Source of the DNA: Closterium sp. NIES-65
Taxonomy: Eukaryota; Streptophyta; Zygnematophyceae; Desmidiales; Closteriaceae
NCBI GenBank assembly: GCA_948144175.1
Contig: CANXME010000803.1
Coordinates: forward strand, 310,001 to 374,000
Length of the DNA: 64,000 nucleotides
Direction of reading: 5' to 3'
Shown: positions 10,101 through 20,006 of the stretch, one piece after another
Numbering within the stretch: position 1 is the stretch's first letter
Layout: every line of letters starts with the position of its first letter
The notes under the pieces: generated by a model
Database searches by the model: none
Told to the model about the DNA's origin: nothing
Seen by the model: only the letters and a program-made list of their open reading frames with translations
Made by a program: the position numbers and the translations under genes

Positions 10101-13100
10101 ATGCGATTGCGGTCAGGAAGGTGGATAGAAGTAGTCAGAGCAACGAAAGGACAGGACGAGAGGATGAGGGGAGGAGACGGGAATCAGCGGGAGAATGATC
10201 TGCCGCCGGGAGGCGGAGATGCGGAAGGCCAGACTGGGCCTAGTGAAGGAGCAACCGGCCCCAGGGGAGGTGCTCAGATCGGAAGCGCAGGAGGCGGGGG
10301 CAACGCGCCAACTGGGTCGGAGGGAGCGCAAGGGCCGCCGGCGCGACCGCAGTCGCAAATGGGCGGACCGGTGGGATATCAGCGCAGCGCCTCGTGGCAA
10401 GGCACGGAAGACGAGACGATGATGCAGCGCTGGAAGTACACTCAGCTGCCAAAGATCGAAGTGCCGGAGAGATTCTCCGGCGATGCTCGAAGAGGTCCAA
10501 GCCTGAAGAACTACATCATGCAGTTGGAGAATCTGCAAGCGCGATGGGCGAAGGATCAGCTGGACCCGGAGGAGTTCTTCCGAGGGCTAGCAAATACGTT
10601 GACCGGGGAGGCAGAGACCTATTACCGCATATCTCGCAAGGAGCTGCTGGAGTGGGCGGCAGGACGGGCCCCGGGCGAAAGGGATCCTACGGCAAGGTTC
10701 CTAGCAATGTTGCGAGAGCAATTTCCGGCGCAGACGGCAGAGCGAGTGGTCGAGTTCCGGTCGTTCAGAAGGCGAGAGGGAGAATCGCTGCTGGCCTACT
10801 ACGGGAGGCTGGTGGAATTGGGGGAGGACATGAACTGTGGAGACCAGGGCCGGCTGATCGGCAAGTTTGTCCATGGCCTCAGTCAACCACTGCGGCAGGA
10901 CGTGGAAGTGAGGGTGTTCGAGTTGGGCGCGGAAGCGACGCTGAAGGAGGCGTACGAAATCGTCAAACGAGTGGAGACGGGACGCAGGCTCTACGAGGTC
11001 GAGAGAACGGTGGATCGGGGATCCGAGAGGAGACGGCCGGCGTGGGCAGCCACGTCCGCGCATCAGGAGGTGGAGGAAAGGGGAAGGGAAGAGACCCGAC
11101 GTTGCCACAACTGTGGGCAGCCGGGACATCTGCGCCGGGACTGCCGGAACCCAGCAGCCTGTTCGCTCTGCGGGAGTCGCGAGCATTTGCGACGGGACTG
11201 TCCGGGGGCCCCAGTGTGCGCACGCTGTGGAAGGAAGGGGCATCGGGAGGCAGATTGCTACGCAAACCGCAGGGACAGGCGAGGAGTGGAGGGAGGTGAA
11301 GATCGGCAAGCCGTCATGGCACGGCTGCGGGCGCAATTAGCAGAGCTAGAAGCAGTGGAGGAGAAGCAGCCGGCGATGGTGGCGCAGGAAGAGGAAGACT
11401 CGGAAGAGCCAGAGTTCATGCTAATGGCGCAACCCGCACGGGAGCGAGAGGAGCTAGGCCTAAGGAGCGGCGCGCGCAGACAGCTCTTCAGGGAGGACGA
11501 AATGCGGGAAGATGGCCCGAGGAGGAGGGCAAGCGCAACCGAGGACAGAGAAGGAGCGGCGTTTCGGCATCCGCGCGATCGCATGATCTGTCAGGCCACG
11601 GTGCTGACGATCGAACCGGGGGCAATCACGGTTGGGGGGCTACGAGCCCAGAGAGCCATAGTGGATACGGGAGCTGCACATGTACTAATCGGCAAGCAAT
11701 TGGCGGAGAAGCTGCAACTGGACAAGGCTGAGCGACTGATACCGGAGGGCTACCTGCTTATGACGGCGGAGGGAGGAGAGGCGAAGTGGATGCATAAAAC
11801 GCGGCAGTCCATGGCCTTGGTGCTGAATCCGGGCACACCAGAGGAGTGCACGCTGAGGGTGCACTGCGGAGTGTCGGACTCATTGGACTTTGATCTGCTC
11901 ATAGGAGTGGAGTATCTCTTTGGCATCGGCTCGACAATCTGCATGTGGGAGGAGAAGATGCAGTATCGCGTACACTACTGGAAGGATGATGGCCCCATTG
12001 GCACGTTGCCAGTGCGCTTCGTGAGGAGAGAGCCGAGGGAAGCTTACCAGTGCACCGAAGCAGAATTGCGCGAAGAGCTAGGAGTACCTTCCTGGCAGCA
12101 AGCCGCGGGGATGCGTACACCAGCGGAGGGGACTGACGAGGACGAAGGAGACCTGAGGCAGTTATGCACGGACACTAAGAAGCTACTGGGTCCCACAGTG
12201 GTATTGGAGCTCTTTGGCGGCATCGGCACGGGCTTAGCAGCAGTCCTAAAGGCCGGGGCCTACGTGGAGAAGTGGATACTGGTGGAGTCAGACACAGAGT
12301 CGGTGAAGATGGCATGGAATCACGCGGAGCAGCTGCAAAAGAGATACCCGCACCAGCTGACGGCTTTGGCGTTGGAGCAAAGCACGCACACTCAGGCCTG
12401 CGACATACGGATGGTGACGGAGCAGACCATAAGGGGATGGGGGAAGATTGATGTGGTCATTGCGGGATGGGAGTGTCAAGGATATTCACGGGCAGGGGCA
12501 GGCAGAGGCATGAGGGACGAAAGGAGCAGCCTTTTCAGGGAGTTAGTGCGAGTGCTGCGAATTCTCAAGCGGGTGCAGGGGGAAGTGCTCTACATCGTGG
12601 AGAACGTGGACATGGAGGGGGGTGTGCGGGAGCAGATCCAAGTGGCACATGAGGAAGTGACGGGGGTACTCGGCCCGGGGATTGTAGTGGATGGGGCGCA
12701 GACGGGCAGCCGAGCGCATAGGGTGCGCCGCTACTGGACGAATGGAGTAACGAGTGCAGCCCTGCAGTATCGCTTGTCGCTGATGGAACGCCCCGTGCCA
12801 TTGTTGGTGGAAGACGTCCTTGAAGTCGGGAGGATGCCCGCACCAGTGACACGGCCGGATCATCCGACGCAATTTGCGTGCAATGAGATAGGAAAGCCGC
12901 GGCGGGCTTGGCCCACGTTCGTGTCATACGAGGGTGCAGCGGCCTTTAAGATGCACGGGGAAGACCCGGGGCCAGGAATGGTGTATGACTGTACAGCGGG
13001 AGAATGGCAGGAACCGACAGCGCTAGAGCGAGAATTGGCCATGGGCTTCATGGAAGATGCAACCGCGCATCCAGAGGTCACAGAAACGGCGAGGAGGCGG

Positions 13101-16100
13101 GCTCTGGGGAGAGCCATGGATTTGAACGTCATGCACTGGCTGGTGGCGACGATACGGATGTATCACTCACAGCTTCGGTGGGAGCGCAAACGAGACAAGG
13201 CGGCAGCAGTGCAGCCACCCACGGAGCGCTCGGTTGCTAAAGAAGCCCTCGCCAGGGCCATGCTGGGAGAGATGTACGCGAATGATAGGGTCCAGCACCA
13301 GTTGGGGCATCCACTGGAGAAGAGGTGGGTATATCCGTGGGAAGAGGAGGACGAAGTACCAGCGGTATATGCAGAACAGACCCAGATCGAGCTGCCAGCC
13401 GCTCGGGAAGAGGCAGCCGTGGACAAGAAGCGAGAGGACTTGGACTGGGTGGAGGAGGCCATCGAGAGGCAGCGGAGTAGGGAGAGCTATGAGCGGGAGT
13501 TCGCCTTGATGGCGGCAACGAAGGAGGTAGGAGCGGAGGCGAAGACAGAGGGAGAACGGTCGCGGGAGAAGGCACAGGGCCAGCCGACGGAGCCAGCTGA
13601 GGCGGAAGGGTTAGCGCGGGGGACGAGGGAGAAGGAGCCAGCGGCATCAGCGGCTGCAGAGCACCAGTGGGAGATCGGAGATGGCGTCACCGAAGTGGAC
13701 GCGGCAGAACTAAGGAAGGTGCTTGCAAAGTATCGGCAGGCGTTCGCATACACGCTGAAGGAAGTGGGCAGGTGCAACATGGCGGAGGTCAACATTGAGT
13801 TAACCACGGAGATTCCAGTATACCAGCGGCGGCGGAGGATGACAGCAGAAGAGTTACAGATCTGCACAGAGAAATGCCAGGAGCTGATGGAAGCTGGGTT
13901 CATACGGAAGTCCAACTCGGAATACGCAGCAGCCACGGTAGTAGCTGCTAGGACAGACCTCACAGGGCAAGTGCTGTCGAAGCGAATGTGCGGGGATTAC
14001 CGCGGGCTCAACAAGGTGACGGTGATGAAACGGTATCAAACGCCCACGCCAGATGAGCTATTCGACAGGTTGGCGGCAGCGGCAGTCTTCTCCACCTTGG
14101 ATCTGCGGCAGGGGTTCAACCAGATACCCATCATAGAAGCTGACCGGAAGAAGACCGCCTTCCACGGGCCGGATGGGCAATATGAATGGAACACGATGCC
14201 ATTTGGGTTGAAATCGGCCTCGCCGGAATTCCAGCGCATTATGGATCAGATTCTGCGCGACGTGCCGAATGCCGCCTGCTATATCGACGACGTGATCGTG
14301 TTCAGCAGGGACAGCAGCGCGCATACGAGGGATGTTGAGGCGGTCCTGAGTGCGATACAGAACGCCGGGATGACCTGTCACCCAGGGAAGTGTAAATTTG
14401 GCCAGAGCACGGTGGCGTACCTAGGATTCGAAGTGGCAGGGGGGAGGATCGGCATACAGAAGGCGAAGGTGGAGGTGCTGGATCGCGTGTCAACACCGAA
14501 GGACAGGAGTACCCTGCGCGCACTGCTGGGCTTCCTCAACTATTACAGGAAGTTTGTGCCAAACTTCAGCAGCCGAGCACAAGCGCTGAATCAGCTATTG
14601 AGGGAGGATTGCAAGTGGGAGTGGGGACCAGACCAGGAGATGGCCGTGCAGGATCTCATGGGCGCCGTAAAGAATGGAGCAGTGCTGGAGCTACCCAGAG
14701 CTGATCTGCCTTACGTGCTCTACACCGACTGGAGCAGCGTGGGCATGGGTGCAGTCCTGGCGCAGATGAAGGGGGAGGTGGAGAAGGTAGTGGCCTTCGC
14801 AAGCCGCAGCTGCAATGCAGCGGAGAGCAACTACTCATCGTACGAGGGAGAGGGGTTAGCAGTAGTGTGGGCAGTTAAGCACTTCCGGGTGTACCTACAC
14901 GGGAGGAAGTTTACCCTGGTGACGGATCACCAACCCCTGCTGTGGCTCATGCAGACGTCGGATTTGACGGGCAGAAACGCGCGGTGGGCAATGAAACTCC
15001 AAGAGTACGACTTCGAGATTAGGCATAGGCCGGGGAAAACCATGCAGCACGTTGACGGGCTCTCGAGAAACCCGCCGGTGATGCAGCCCTCAGCGTGCCT
15101 AATGGCGCTGGCCAAGGAAGCAGACCAAGGGGGACAGTGGGGAGAAGGGCGCGGCGGACCTGCAGACATATGGGAAGACAAGGCAGCGCTAGCTTGGATT
15201 CAGGGGGCAACAACAGAGGCAGGAGCGGAGACAGCCAGAGTAAGAGCACGAGGGGAGTTTTACCGCTGGTTCAAGGGGCAAGTGCAGCTAAGGACAGGAG
15301 AAGGCTGGAAGCACGTGCCCGCACCAGAGGAGAGGGAAGGCATTATCAAGGAGGTACACGAGAAGTTGAGCCATTACGGGCCACTAAGAACGCAGCAGCT
15401 GGTGCAAACCGGATGGTGGTGGGCAGGCCTGCGCAAGCAGGTTAAGGACTGGGTATGGAAATGCGAGGCATGCGGCCGGAACAGGGCGGTGCTGGAACGG
15501 GAAAAGGCAGAGCTACAACCGTTGCCGGTGGTGAGCTTGGGCTATAGGTGGTCGCTTGACATTGCGGGGGAGCTGCCACTCAGCACGAAAGGAAGGCGTT
15601 ACATACTGCTGATGGTGGAACACGTGAGTAAATGGGCAGAAGCCAAACCCTTAGTGCACAAAACGGCAGAGGCGGTGGCAGAAGCGTTTGAGGAAATGGT
15701 GATCACACGTCTGGGGGCATGCGGGGAGGTGCTGACGGACCAAGGCACAGAATTTAAAGGAGCGTTCGATGAGCTGCTCAGGGCAACAGGGATCAGGCAC
15801 CGCTGCACGTCACGTTATCATCCGCAGAGTGATGGGTTGACCGAGCGGCTGGTGCAGACGGTGAAGAGAGGGTTAAGGGCTTACGGTGAGGAGCATAAGC
15901 GGGATTGGGACAAAAGGCTCTGCTGGGTTATGGCTGGGTACCGGTTTAGCAAGCAGGCAGCACTCAAGGATGTGTCGCCGTATTACCTGCTGTTTGGTAA
16001 GGAGCCAGTGATGCCAGTGGGGGCACCTAAGCTCCTCCTGGACGTGGTGACCACAGGATCGGCAGAGAAATGGGTTGCAGTAGCCGACGCGCGAGCAGCC

Positions 16101-16520
16101 TACCTACGGCGGCTGCTGCCCGCAGCCATGGAGAATCTGCACGTTGCTCAGCTGCGGGACATTGAGAGGTACAAGCAGCGGCAAGAAGTAAAGGGCAGGA
16201 AAAAGAATGCAGGGGTGCAGGAAGGGGAGGAGGTGTACCTGAGGCGGCAGCGGCAGCACGCCCTGGATGTGGGGCTATCACAGCAACGGTGGGCAGTCAA
16301 GGAAGTCAAGCCGTCGGGGGTGATCATACTGGAGGATGGTAAGGACAAGCAGGTGTCCGATCACGTGACCAATGTGGCGAGGATTCGCTCGGAGATAGGC
16401 AAGGGAAACCCCTCTGGTCCCGTGACGCGTGCGAGGGCGGCGGCGATGCGTCACGGGAGGGGGCAGGAAGGGGCTGAGAAGGAAATGAACAAGGATAAGG
16501 GTAAGCAGAAAGTGGGGTAG
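10101..16520 (+). CDS. Gypsy Gag-Pol polyprotein with embedded cytosine-C5 DNA methyltransferase (2139 aa)
   Basis: A single uninterrupted frame starts at ATG 10101. In order it encodes: a retrotransposon Gag domain (about 110-300; LEVPERFSG-like start); three CCHC zinc knuckles at residues 335-348, 354-367 and 373-386; an aspartic protease with IVDTGAAHVLIG (Asp522); a cytosine-C5 methyltransferase (about 700-1020, separate entry); an acidic and Glu/Arg-rich linker; reverse transcriptase with CYIDDVIVFS (Asp1396-Asp1397); RNase H beginning YTDWSSVGMG (Asp1543); and integrase with the HHCC finger (His1753, His1758, Cys1788, Cys1791) and DDE triad Asp1820, Asp1880, Glu1915. The domain order PR-RT-RH-IN identifies Ty3/gypsy. 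Typical gypsy polyproteins are roughly 1500 aa; the methyltransferase and linkers account for the excess. I see no chromodomain. Every catalytic motif I looked for is present, except for a substitution in methyltransferase motif IV. Confidence 0.95.
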   Translation: MRLRSGRWIEVVRATKGQDERMRGGDGNQRENDLPPGGGDAEGQTGPSEGATGPRGGAQIGSAGGGGNAPTGSEGAQGPPARPQSQMGGPVGYQRSASWQGTEDETMMQRWKYTQLPKIEVPERFSGDARRGPSLKNYIMQLENLQARWAKDQLDPEEFFRGLANTLTGEAETYYRISRKELLEWAAGRAPGERDPTARFLAMLREQFPAQTAERVVEFRSFRRREGESLLAYYGRLVELGEDMNCGDQGRLIGKFVHGLSQPLRQDVEVRVFELGAEATLKEAYEIVKRVETGRRLYEVERTVDRGSERRRPAWAATSAHQEVEERGREETRRCHNCGQPGHLRRDCRNPAACSLCGSREHLRRDCPGAPVCARCGRKGHREADCYANRRDRRGVEGGEDRQAVMARLRAQLAELEAVEEKQPAMVAQEEEDSEEPEFMLMAQPAREREELGLRSGARRQLFREDEMREDGPRRRASATEDREGAAFRHPRDRMICQATVLTIEPGAITVGGLRAQRAIVDTGAAHVLIGKQLAEKLQLDKAERLIPEGYLLMTAEGGEAKWMHKTRQSMALVLNPGTPEECTLRVHCGVSDSLDFDLLIGVEYLFGIGSTICMWEEKMQYRVHYWKDDGPIGTLPVRFVRREPREAYQCTEAELREELGVPSWQQAAGMRTPAEGTDEDEGDLRQLCTDTKKLLGPTVVLELFGGIGTGLAAVLKAGAYVEKWILVESDTESVKMAWNHAEQLQKRYPHQLTALALEQSTHTQACDIRMVTEQTIRGWGKIDVVIAGWECQGYSRAGAGRGMRDERSSLFRELVRVLRILKRVQGEVLYIVENVDMEGGVREQIQVAHEEVTGVLGPGIVVDGAQTGSRAHRVRRYWTNGVTSAALQYRLSLMERPVPLLVEDVLEVGRMPAPVTRPDHPTQFACNEIGKPRRAWPTFVSYEGAAAFKMHGEDPGPGMVYDCTAGEWQEPTALERELAMGFMEDATAHPEVTETARRRALGRAMDLNVMHWLVATIRMYHSQLRWERKRDKAAAVQPPTERSVAKEALARAMLGEMYANDRVQHQLGHPLEKRWVYPWEEEDEVPAVYAEQTQIELPAAREEAAVDKKREDLDWVEEAIERQRSRESYEREFALMAATKEVGAEAKTEGERSREKAQGQPTEPAEAEGLARGTREKEPAASAAAEHQWEIGDGVTEVDAAELRKVLAKYRQAFAYTLKEVGRCNMAEVNIELTTEIPVYQRRRRMTAEELQICTEKCQELMEAGFIRKSNSEYAAATVVAARTDLTGQVLSKRMCGDYRGLNKVTVMKRYQTPTPDELFDRLAAAAVFSTLDLRQGFNQIPIIEADRKKTAFHGPDGQYEWNTMPFGLKSASPEFQRIMDQILRDVPNAACYIDDVIVFSRDSSAHTRDVEAVLSAIQNAGMTCHPGKCKFGQSTVAYLGFEVAGGRIGIQKAKVEVLDRVSTPKDRSTLRALLGFLNYYRKFVPNFSSRAQALNQLLREDCKWEWGPDQEMAVQDLMGAVKNGAVLELPRADLPYVLYTDWSSVGMGAVLAQMKGEVEKVVAFASRSCNAAESNYSSYEGEGLAVVWAVKHFRVYLHGRKFTLVTDHQPLLWLMQTSDLTGRNARWAMKLQEYDFEIRHRPGKTMQHVDGLSRNPPVMQPSACLMALAKEADQGGQWGEGRGGPADIWEDKAALAWIQGATTEAGAETARVRARGEFYRWFKGQVQLRTGEGWKHVPAPEEREGIIKEVHEKLSHYGPLRTQQLVQTGWWWAGLRKQVKDWVWKCEACGRNRAVLEREKAELQPLPVVSLGYRWSLDIAGELPLSTKGRRYILLMVEHVSKWAEAKPLVHKTAEAVAEAFEEMVITRLGACGEVLTDQGTEFKGAFDELLRATGIRHRCTSRYHPQSDGLTERLVQTVKRGLRAYGEEHKRDWDKRLCWVMAGYRFSKQAALKDVSPYYLLFGKEPVMPVGAPKLLLDVVTTGSAEKWVAVADARAAYLRRLLPAAMENLHVAQLRDIERYKQRQEVKGRKKNAGVQEGEEVYLRRQRQHALDVGLSQQRWAVKEVKPSGVIILEDGKDKQVSDHVTNVARIRSEIGKGNPSGPVTRARAAAMRHGRGQEGAEKEMNKDKGKQKVG
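12198..13158 (+). other. DNA (cytosine-5) methyltransferase domain inside D Pol
   Basis: Residues about 700-1020 of the D polyprotein contain the C5-methyltransferase motifs in order. Motif I, which binds S-adenosylmethionine, is LFGGIGTGLA (Phe705-Gly711). Motif IV, with the catalytic cysteine, is GWECQGYSRAG (Cys792). Motif VI is VENVDM (Glu834-Val836). The motif VIII-like block is RAHRVRRYW (871-879), and a target-recognition region with RRAWPTFVSY follows. ERELAMGF (Met981) is the motif IX-like block and GRAMDLNVMHWL (1003-1014) corresponds to motif X. The domain is in frame with protease upstream and RT downstream, without stops or splice-like gaps, so it is part of the element and not a host gene. 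Its expected role is to methylate cytosines in DNA, perhaps the element's own cDNA. The residue before the catalytic Cys is Glu, where the usual motif has Pro. Confidence 0.92.
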
Positions 16521-16725
16521 CAGAGCAATACAGAGAAAGGAGAACAAGGGGGGGGGGGGGGAGTCATTGAAGGCAAGGCAAGGGTGAAGGGAGAGCGTCA
16601 AGGGGCAATATGAGTAGAGATGGGGCGGGTGGAACAAAGAGGAGAGGAGGGATGTGTGGGCAGGAGCAAGGGTAGCAGGGTGGGCAATGAGCTAGCTGGG
16701 AGAGAGCAAGGAGGTTTCCGACAGC
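16521..16725 (+). other. D 3' untranslated region with purine tract
   Basis: It lies between the Pol stop (16518-16520) and the 3' LTR. It contains a 14-G run (16548-16561) and other purine-rich stretches such as 'gagagagcaaggagg' before 16716, either of which could serve as polypurine tract. The whole segment from about 16470 is repeated after the 3' LTR core. Confidence 0.65.
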
Positions 16726-17523
16726 TGTCAGAGTTCTTGAGGGAAAATCCTAAAGAACGCTGACAAGTAAAGGAGGGGCTGTAATGGAGGCAAGGAGGAA
16801 TAATGTGTACATTTGTATATAGTCGAGGAAGTGGATAACGGGGTGTAGAAGCGATCGCAGGAGGTGGAGGGCAACTCGGCAGTTGCAGGCAGGGGGAGAA
16901 GGTTGGGACGAACCTGTGGCTGGCTGGGAGAAGGGTTGGCAAGCTTACGTGGCGGAAAGGGGGGGTGGGGTTTGATGGGATGCATGTGTTTGTTTTCTTG
17001 CTTGTGTGCAGACACCGAGTCCAGGGGAAGCTGGAAGTCACACCCGCCAGCTGGAAGAAGGCAGGGTAGCTGCAAGGGTGGCGAAGCTGAGCTGCTAGCA
17101 CTCATCTGTTGGTAGCTATGCTTAGCTAGGCTAAGGGGGAGGGTGCAATATTAGAGGTGCCTGGGCCATGGGACTGCCACTACGTGATTGTTTTCGCATT
17201 TTACTGTGAATTCTTCTCGAGATAAGCAGTTTCTTAGCGAAGCCATATCTGCAGTCCGATGGATTAGAGGAAGGGGCTGAGAAGGAAATGAAGAAGGATA
17301 AGGGTAAGCAGAAAGTGGGGTAGCAGAGCAATACAGAGAAAGGAGAACAAGGGGGGGGGGGAGTCATTGAAGGCAAGGCAAGGGTGAAGGGAGAGCGTCA
17401 AGGGGCAATATGAGTAGAGATGGGGCGGGTGGAACAAAGAGGAGAGGAGGGATGTGTGGGCAGGAGCAAGGGTAGCAGGGTGGGCAGTGAGCTAGCCGGG
17501 AGAGAGCAAGGAGGTTTCCGACA
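16726..17523 (+). repeat. 3' LTR of D with a 250-bp duplicated internal segment
   Basis: 16726-17275 is the LTR core matching 9526-10075. At the shared string 'aggaaggg' the sequence switches to a second copy (17273-17523) of the segment that precedes the LTR (16470-16723), including the last 16 codons of Pol, the stop and the G run (11 G here, 14 there). The two segment copies differ by three substitutions plus the G-run length. The extended unit ends TTTCCGACA next to the target duplication. The switch at microhomology looks like a template switch during reverse transcription; a tandem insertion with internal deletion is the alternative. Confidence 0.8.
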
Positions 17524-17527
17524 CATC

Positions 17528-19949
17528 GGCGCTGATTTTGAGAAGGAGCTGAAGCGGAAGGGGATCCAGCATCAGCTCACAGTGCCTTACAACCCTCAGC
17601 AGAATGGCGTGGCTGAGCGGTTCAACCGGACCCTGCAGGAAGGTGCTCGCACTCTCCTTGGGCGTGCAGGGCTGCCGGATCCGTTTTGGGTGACAGCACT
17701 GCGGCAGGTCGTTGTTGTGAAGAACCGGGTGCTGGCGACTGTGGGGGACAAGCAATGGGTCCCCTACACCAAGTGGTATGGGAGTGTGCCTGCAGTCAAC
17801 ATGCTGAGAACTTATGGCTGTATGGTGGTGTTTCATGTGCCTAAGGAGAAGAGGGGAAAACTGGAAGCTTCTGGGAGATGGGGTGTGCACTTGGGGCTTG
17901 CTAAGGATCACAAGGGCTGGCTGATTTGGGACTTGACCAGCCAGCAGCTGACTGTGTCGAGGGATGTGAAGTTCCTTGAGTCCTTGTACTACAAGGAGTG
18001 GAAGCAGCAGCAGCAGAAGCTTCCCACTACACCGCTGATCATTGAGGCTAATGAGGTGCAGCGGCCTTCGAGGCAAGTGCAGGTCACTGTCTCAGAGGAG
18101 GAGATTTCTGGGGTGACTGAGGATGGGGGTGAACCTGAGGTGGAGGAGCAGCAGCAGCAGCAGCAGCAGCCGCAGCAGCAGCAGCAGCCACAGCAGCAGC
18201 AGCAAGTTGCTCCACAAGGTGCCGCGCGTCCGGCTGACCGTCCCCGGAGGGAAGTGCGCCCTCCTAACCGGCTGACCTATCCGAGCTTTGGCAAGCCAAA
18301 GGTGGTACGGGCTGGGAGTGTGGCTGAGCAGTGTGATGAGGATGAGATAGCACACTGCTACTGGGCAGCCGTCCCTGAGCCCAAGACGTTAGCCGAGGCA
18401 TTGAGCGGGCCCGACGCTGAGAAGTGGAAGCAGAGTGTGAAGGAGGAGTATGACTCTCTGCTGGAGAATGAGACGTGGGAGCTGTGTGAGCTGCCACCTG
18501 GGAAGAAGGCCATTTCTTCTAAGCTGATCTTCAGGCATAAGTACGGACCCGATGGGCGCTGACCCGCTACAAGTCAAGGCTTGTGGCTAAGGGGTTTCAG
18601 CAGACAAAGGGAAAGGACTTCAACGAGCTCTATGCTCCTGTGGGGAAAGGCACAACACTTCGGGTGTCATTGGCAATGGCAGCAAACCGTGGATGGCAGG
18701 TGAAGCAAATGGACATCACCACCGCCTTCCTCAATGGGATCATTCTGGAGGAGCTGTACATGTTACAGCCTGAGGGTTTGGATGATGGGAGCGGCAGGGT
18801 GTGCAGGCTGAAGAAGGCCATCTATGGCCTGAAGCAGGCTCCTCGTGCATGGTACCACAAGTTAGAGGAGACTCTGCTGGCTGGGGGTTTCAAGAAGAGT
18901 GAGTGTGATCACAGCTTGTTCCTGCTGCAGGAGAAGGAGCAGTTTCTCATGCTCCTGGTGTATGTGGACGACATCCTGCTCTTCTCTGAGTCGTCTGCAA
19001 TGATTGAGCATATGGAGGAAATGCTGGAGATGCAGTTCAAGTGCTCCAAGATGGGAGATGTGAAGTACAACCTTGGGAGAGGGACCTTGACAAGGGAGTG
19101 TTGAGGTTGCACCAGAGAAAGTATTGTGAGGGGCTGGCTAAGAAGTATGGGCTGCAAGATGGAGGAAAGCCAGCCACCCCACTACCTTCGGGGTTCACTG
19201 TGGAGCCCTGTGCTGATGAGGAGGTGGTGGGTGAGAGTGACAGGAAACTTTTTCATTCCATGGTTGGGGCACTCAGCTATGCGGCTAACCACACACGGCC
19301 TGACATTGCCTTTGCAACATCCAGGCTTGCCAGTGTGGTTTCACGCCCCAGTCATGAGCAGCTGGAAGCGGCCAAGAGGTTGGTCCACTATGTGAGTGCA
19401 ACGGCATCAGTGGGTTTGGAGTACAGTGCTGTGAGGCAGAGGCTGCAGAGGGGTGCAGCTGGTTTGAGCAAGGGGGAGATGCTCCTGACCTGCTACACTG
19501 ACGCTAGCTTCAACTCGGTGAAAGCGGATGGCACCAGCATTGGAGGCTATGTGTGCCTGTTCGGAGGTGGTGCAGTGAGCTGGCGCAGTAAGAAGCAGAA
19601 TGAAGTGGGGCAGTCCTCGTGTGAGACAGAGTACATGGCCCTGCATCATGGGGCAAAGGAGGTGGTTTGGCTGAGGCGTTTGTTGGAGGAGATTGGAGTT
19701 GGTCAGAGGGAGCCGACTGTGATTTTCTGTGACAATGAGTCGGCGGTGAAGCTAGCGAAGAATGCTTGTCTTCATGGGCTGACCAAACACATCAGGCCTA
19801 AGTGGCACTGGGTGAGAAGGCTCCTGGACAAGGAGGTACGGCTGGAGATTGTGAAGACCCATCAGCAGGCGGCTGACATTCTCACCAAGCGCCTGGCTGA
19901 ATCTGAGCATTGGAAGGGCATGAAGCTTGCTGGGATGAGTGTGCATTGA
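17528..19949 (+). pseudogene. A1 integrase C-half, RT and RNase H
   Basis: The A1 frame resumes after D with IGADFEKEL and the integrase Glu block QQNGVAERFNRTL. A Gln-rich tract follows (CAG/CCG repeats, about 18147-18202), then RT with KGFQQTKGKDF, the TTAFLNG block and YVDDILLF (about 18961-18984). RNase H contains CYTDASFNSV and FCDNESAVKLA and ends at 19949 with KLAGMSVH. Two lesions are visible against A2. One G is lost from a GGGG run near 18555, ending the first frame at 18562; and 11 bp are deleted near 19075, removing part of the block after YNLG. Both shift the frame, so RT could not be made as one protein. Confidence 0.9.
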
Positions 19950-20006
19950 GGGTGCATGCTTGAGCTATGGCATGTGGGATGATGGTTGGCAGCCAGAGGG
20001 GGAGTT

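Larger units (their letters stand above)
9526..17523 (+). mobile_element. Young gypsy element D encoding a DNA methyltransferase
   Basis: It sits inside A1 integrase between CATC (9522-9525) and CATC (17524-17527), a 4-bp target duplication; the fifth base differs. Its ends are TGTCAG and GACA. The terminal repeats are collinear at an exact 7200-bp offset for 550 bp (9526-10075 against 16726-17275), with two differences only (positions 9626/16826 and 9983/17183 approximately). The internal region holds a single 6.4-kb open frame. The 3' side has an additional duplicated segment, described separately. No TGGTATCAGAGC primer-binding site is visible after the 5' LTR. Confidence 0.9.

Noticed and set aside
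12198..13158. Host DNA methyltransferase or bacterial restriction-modification gene
   Set aside because: The domain is in the same uninterrupted frame as Gag-protease and RT-integrase and lies between two LTRs with a target duplication, so it belongs to the element.
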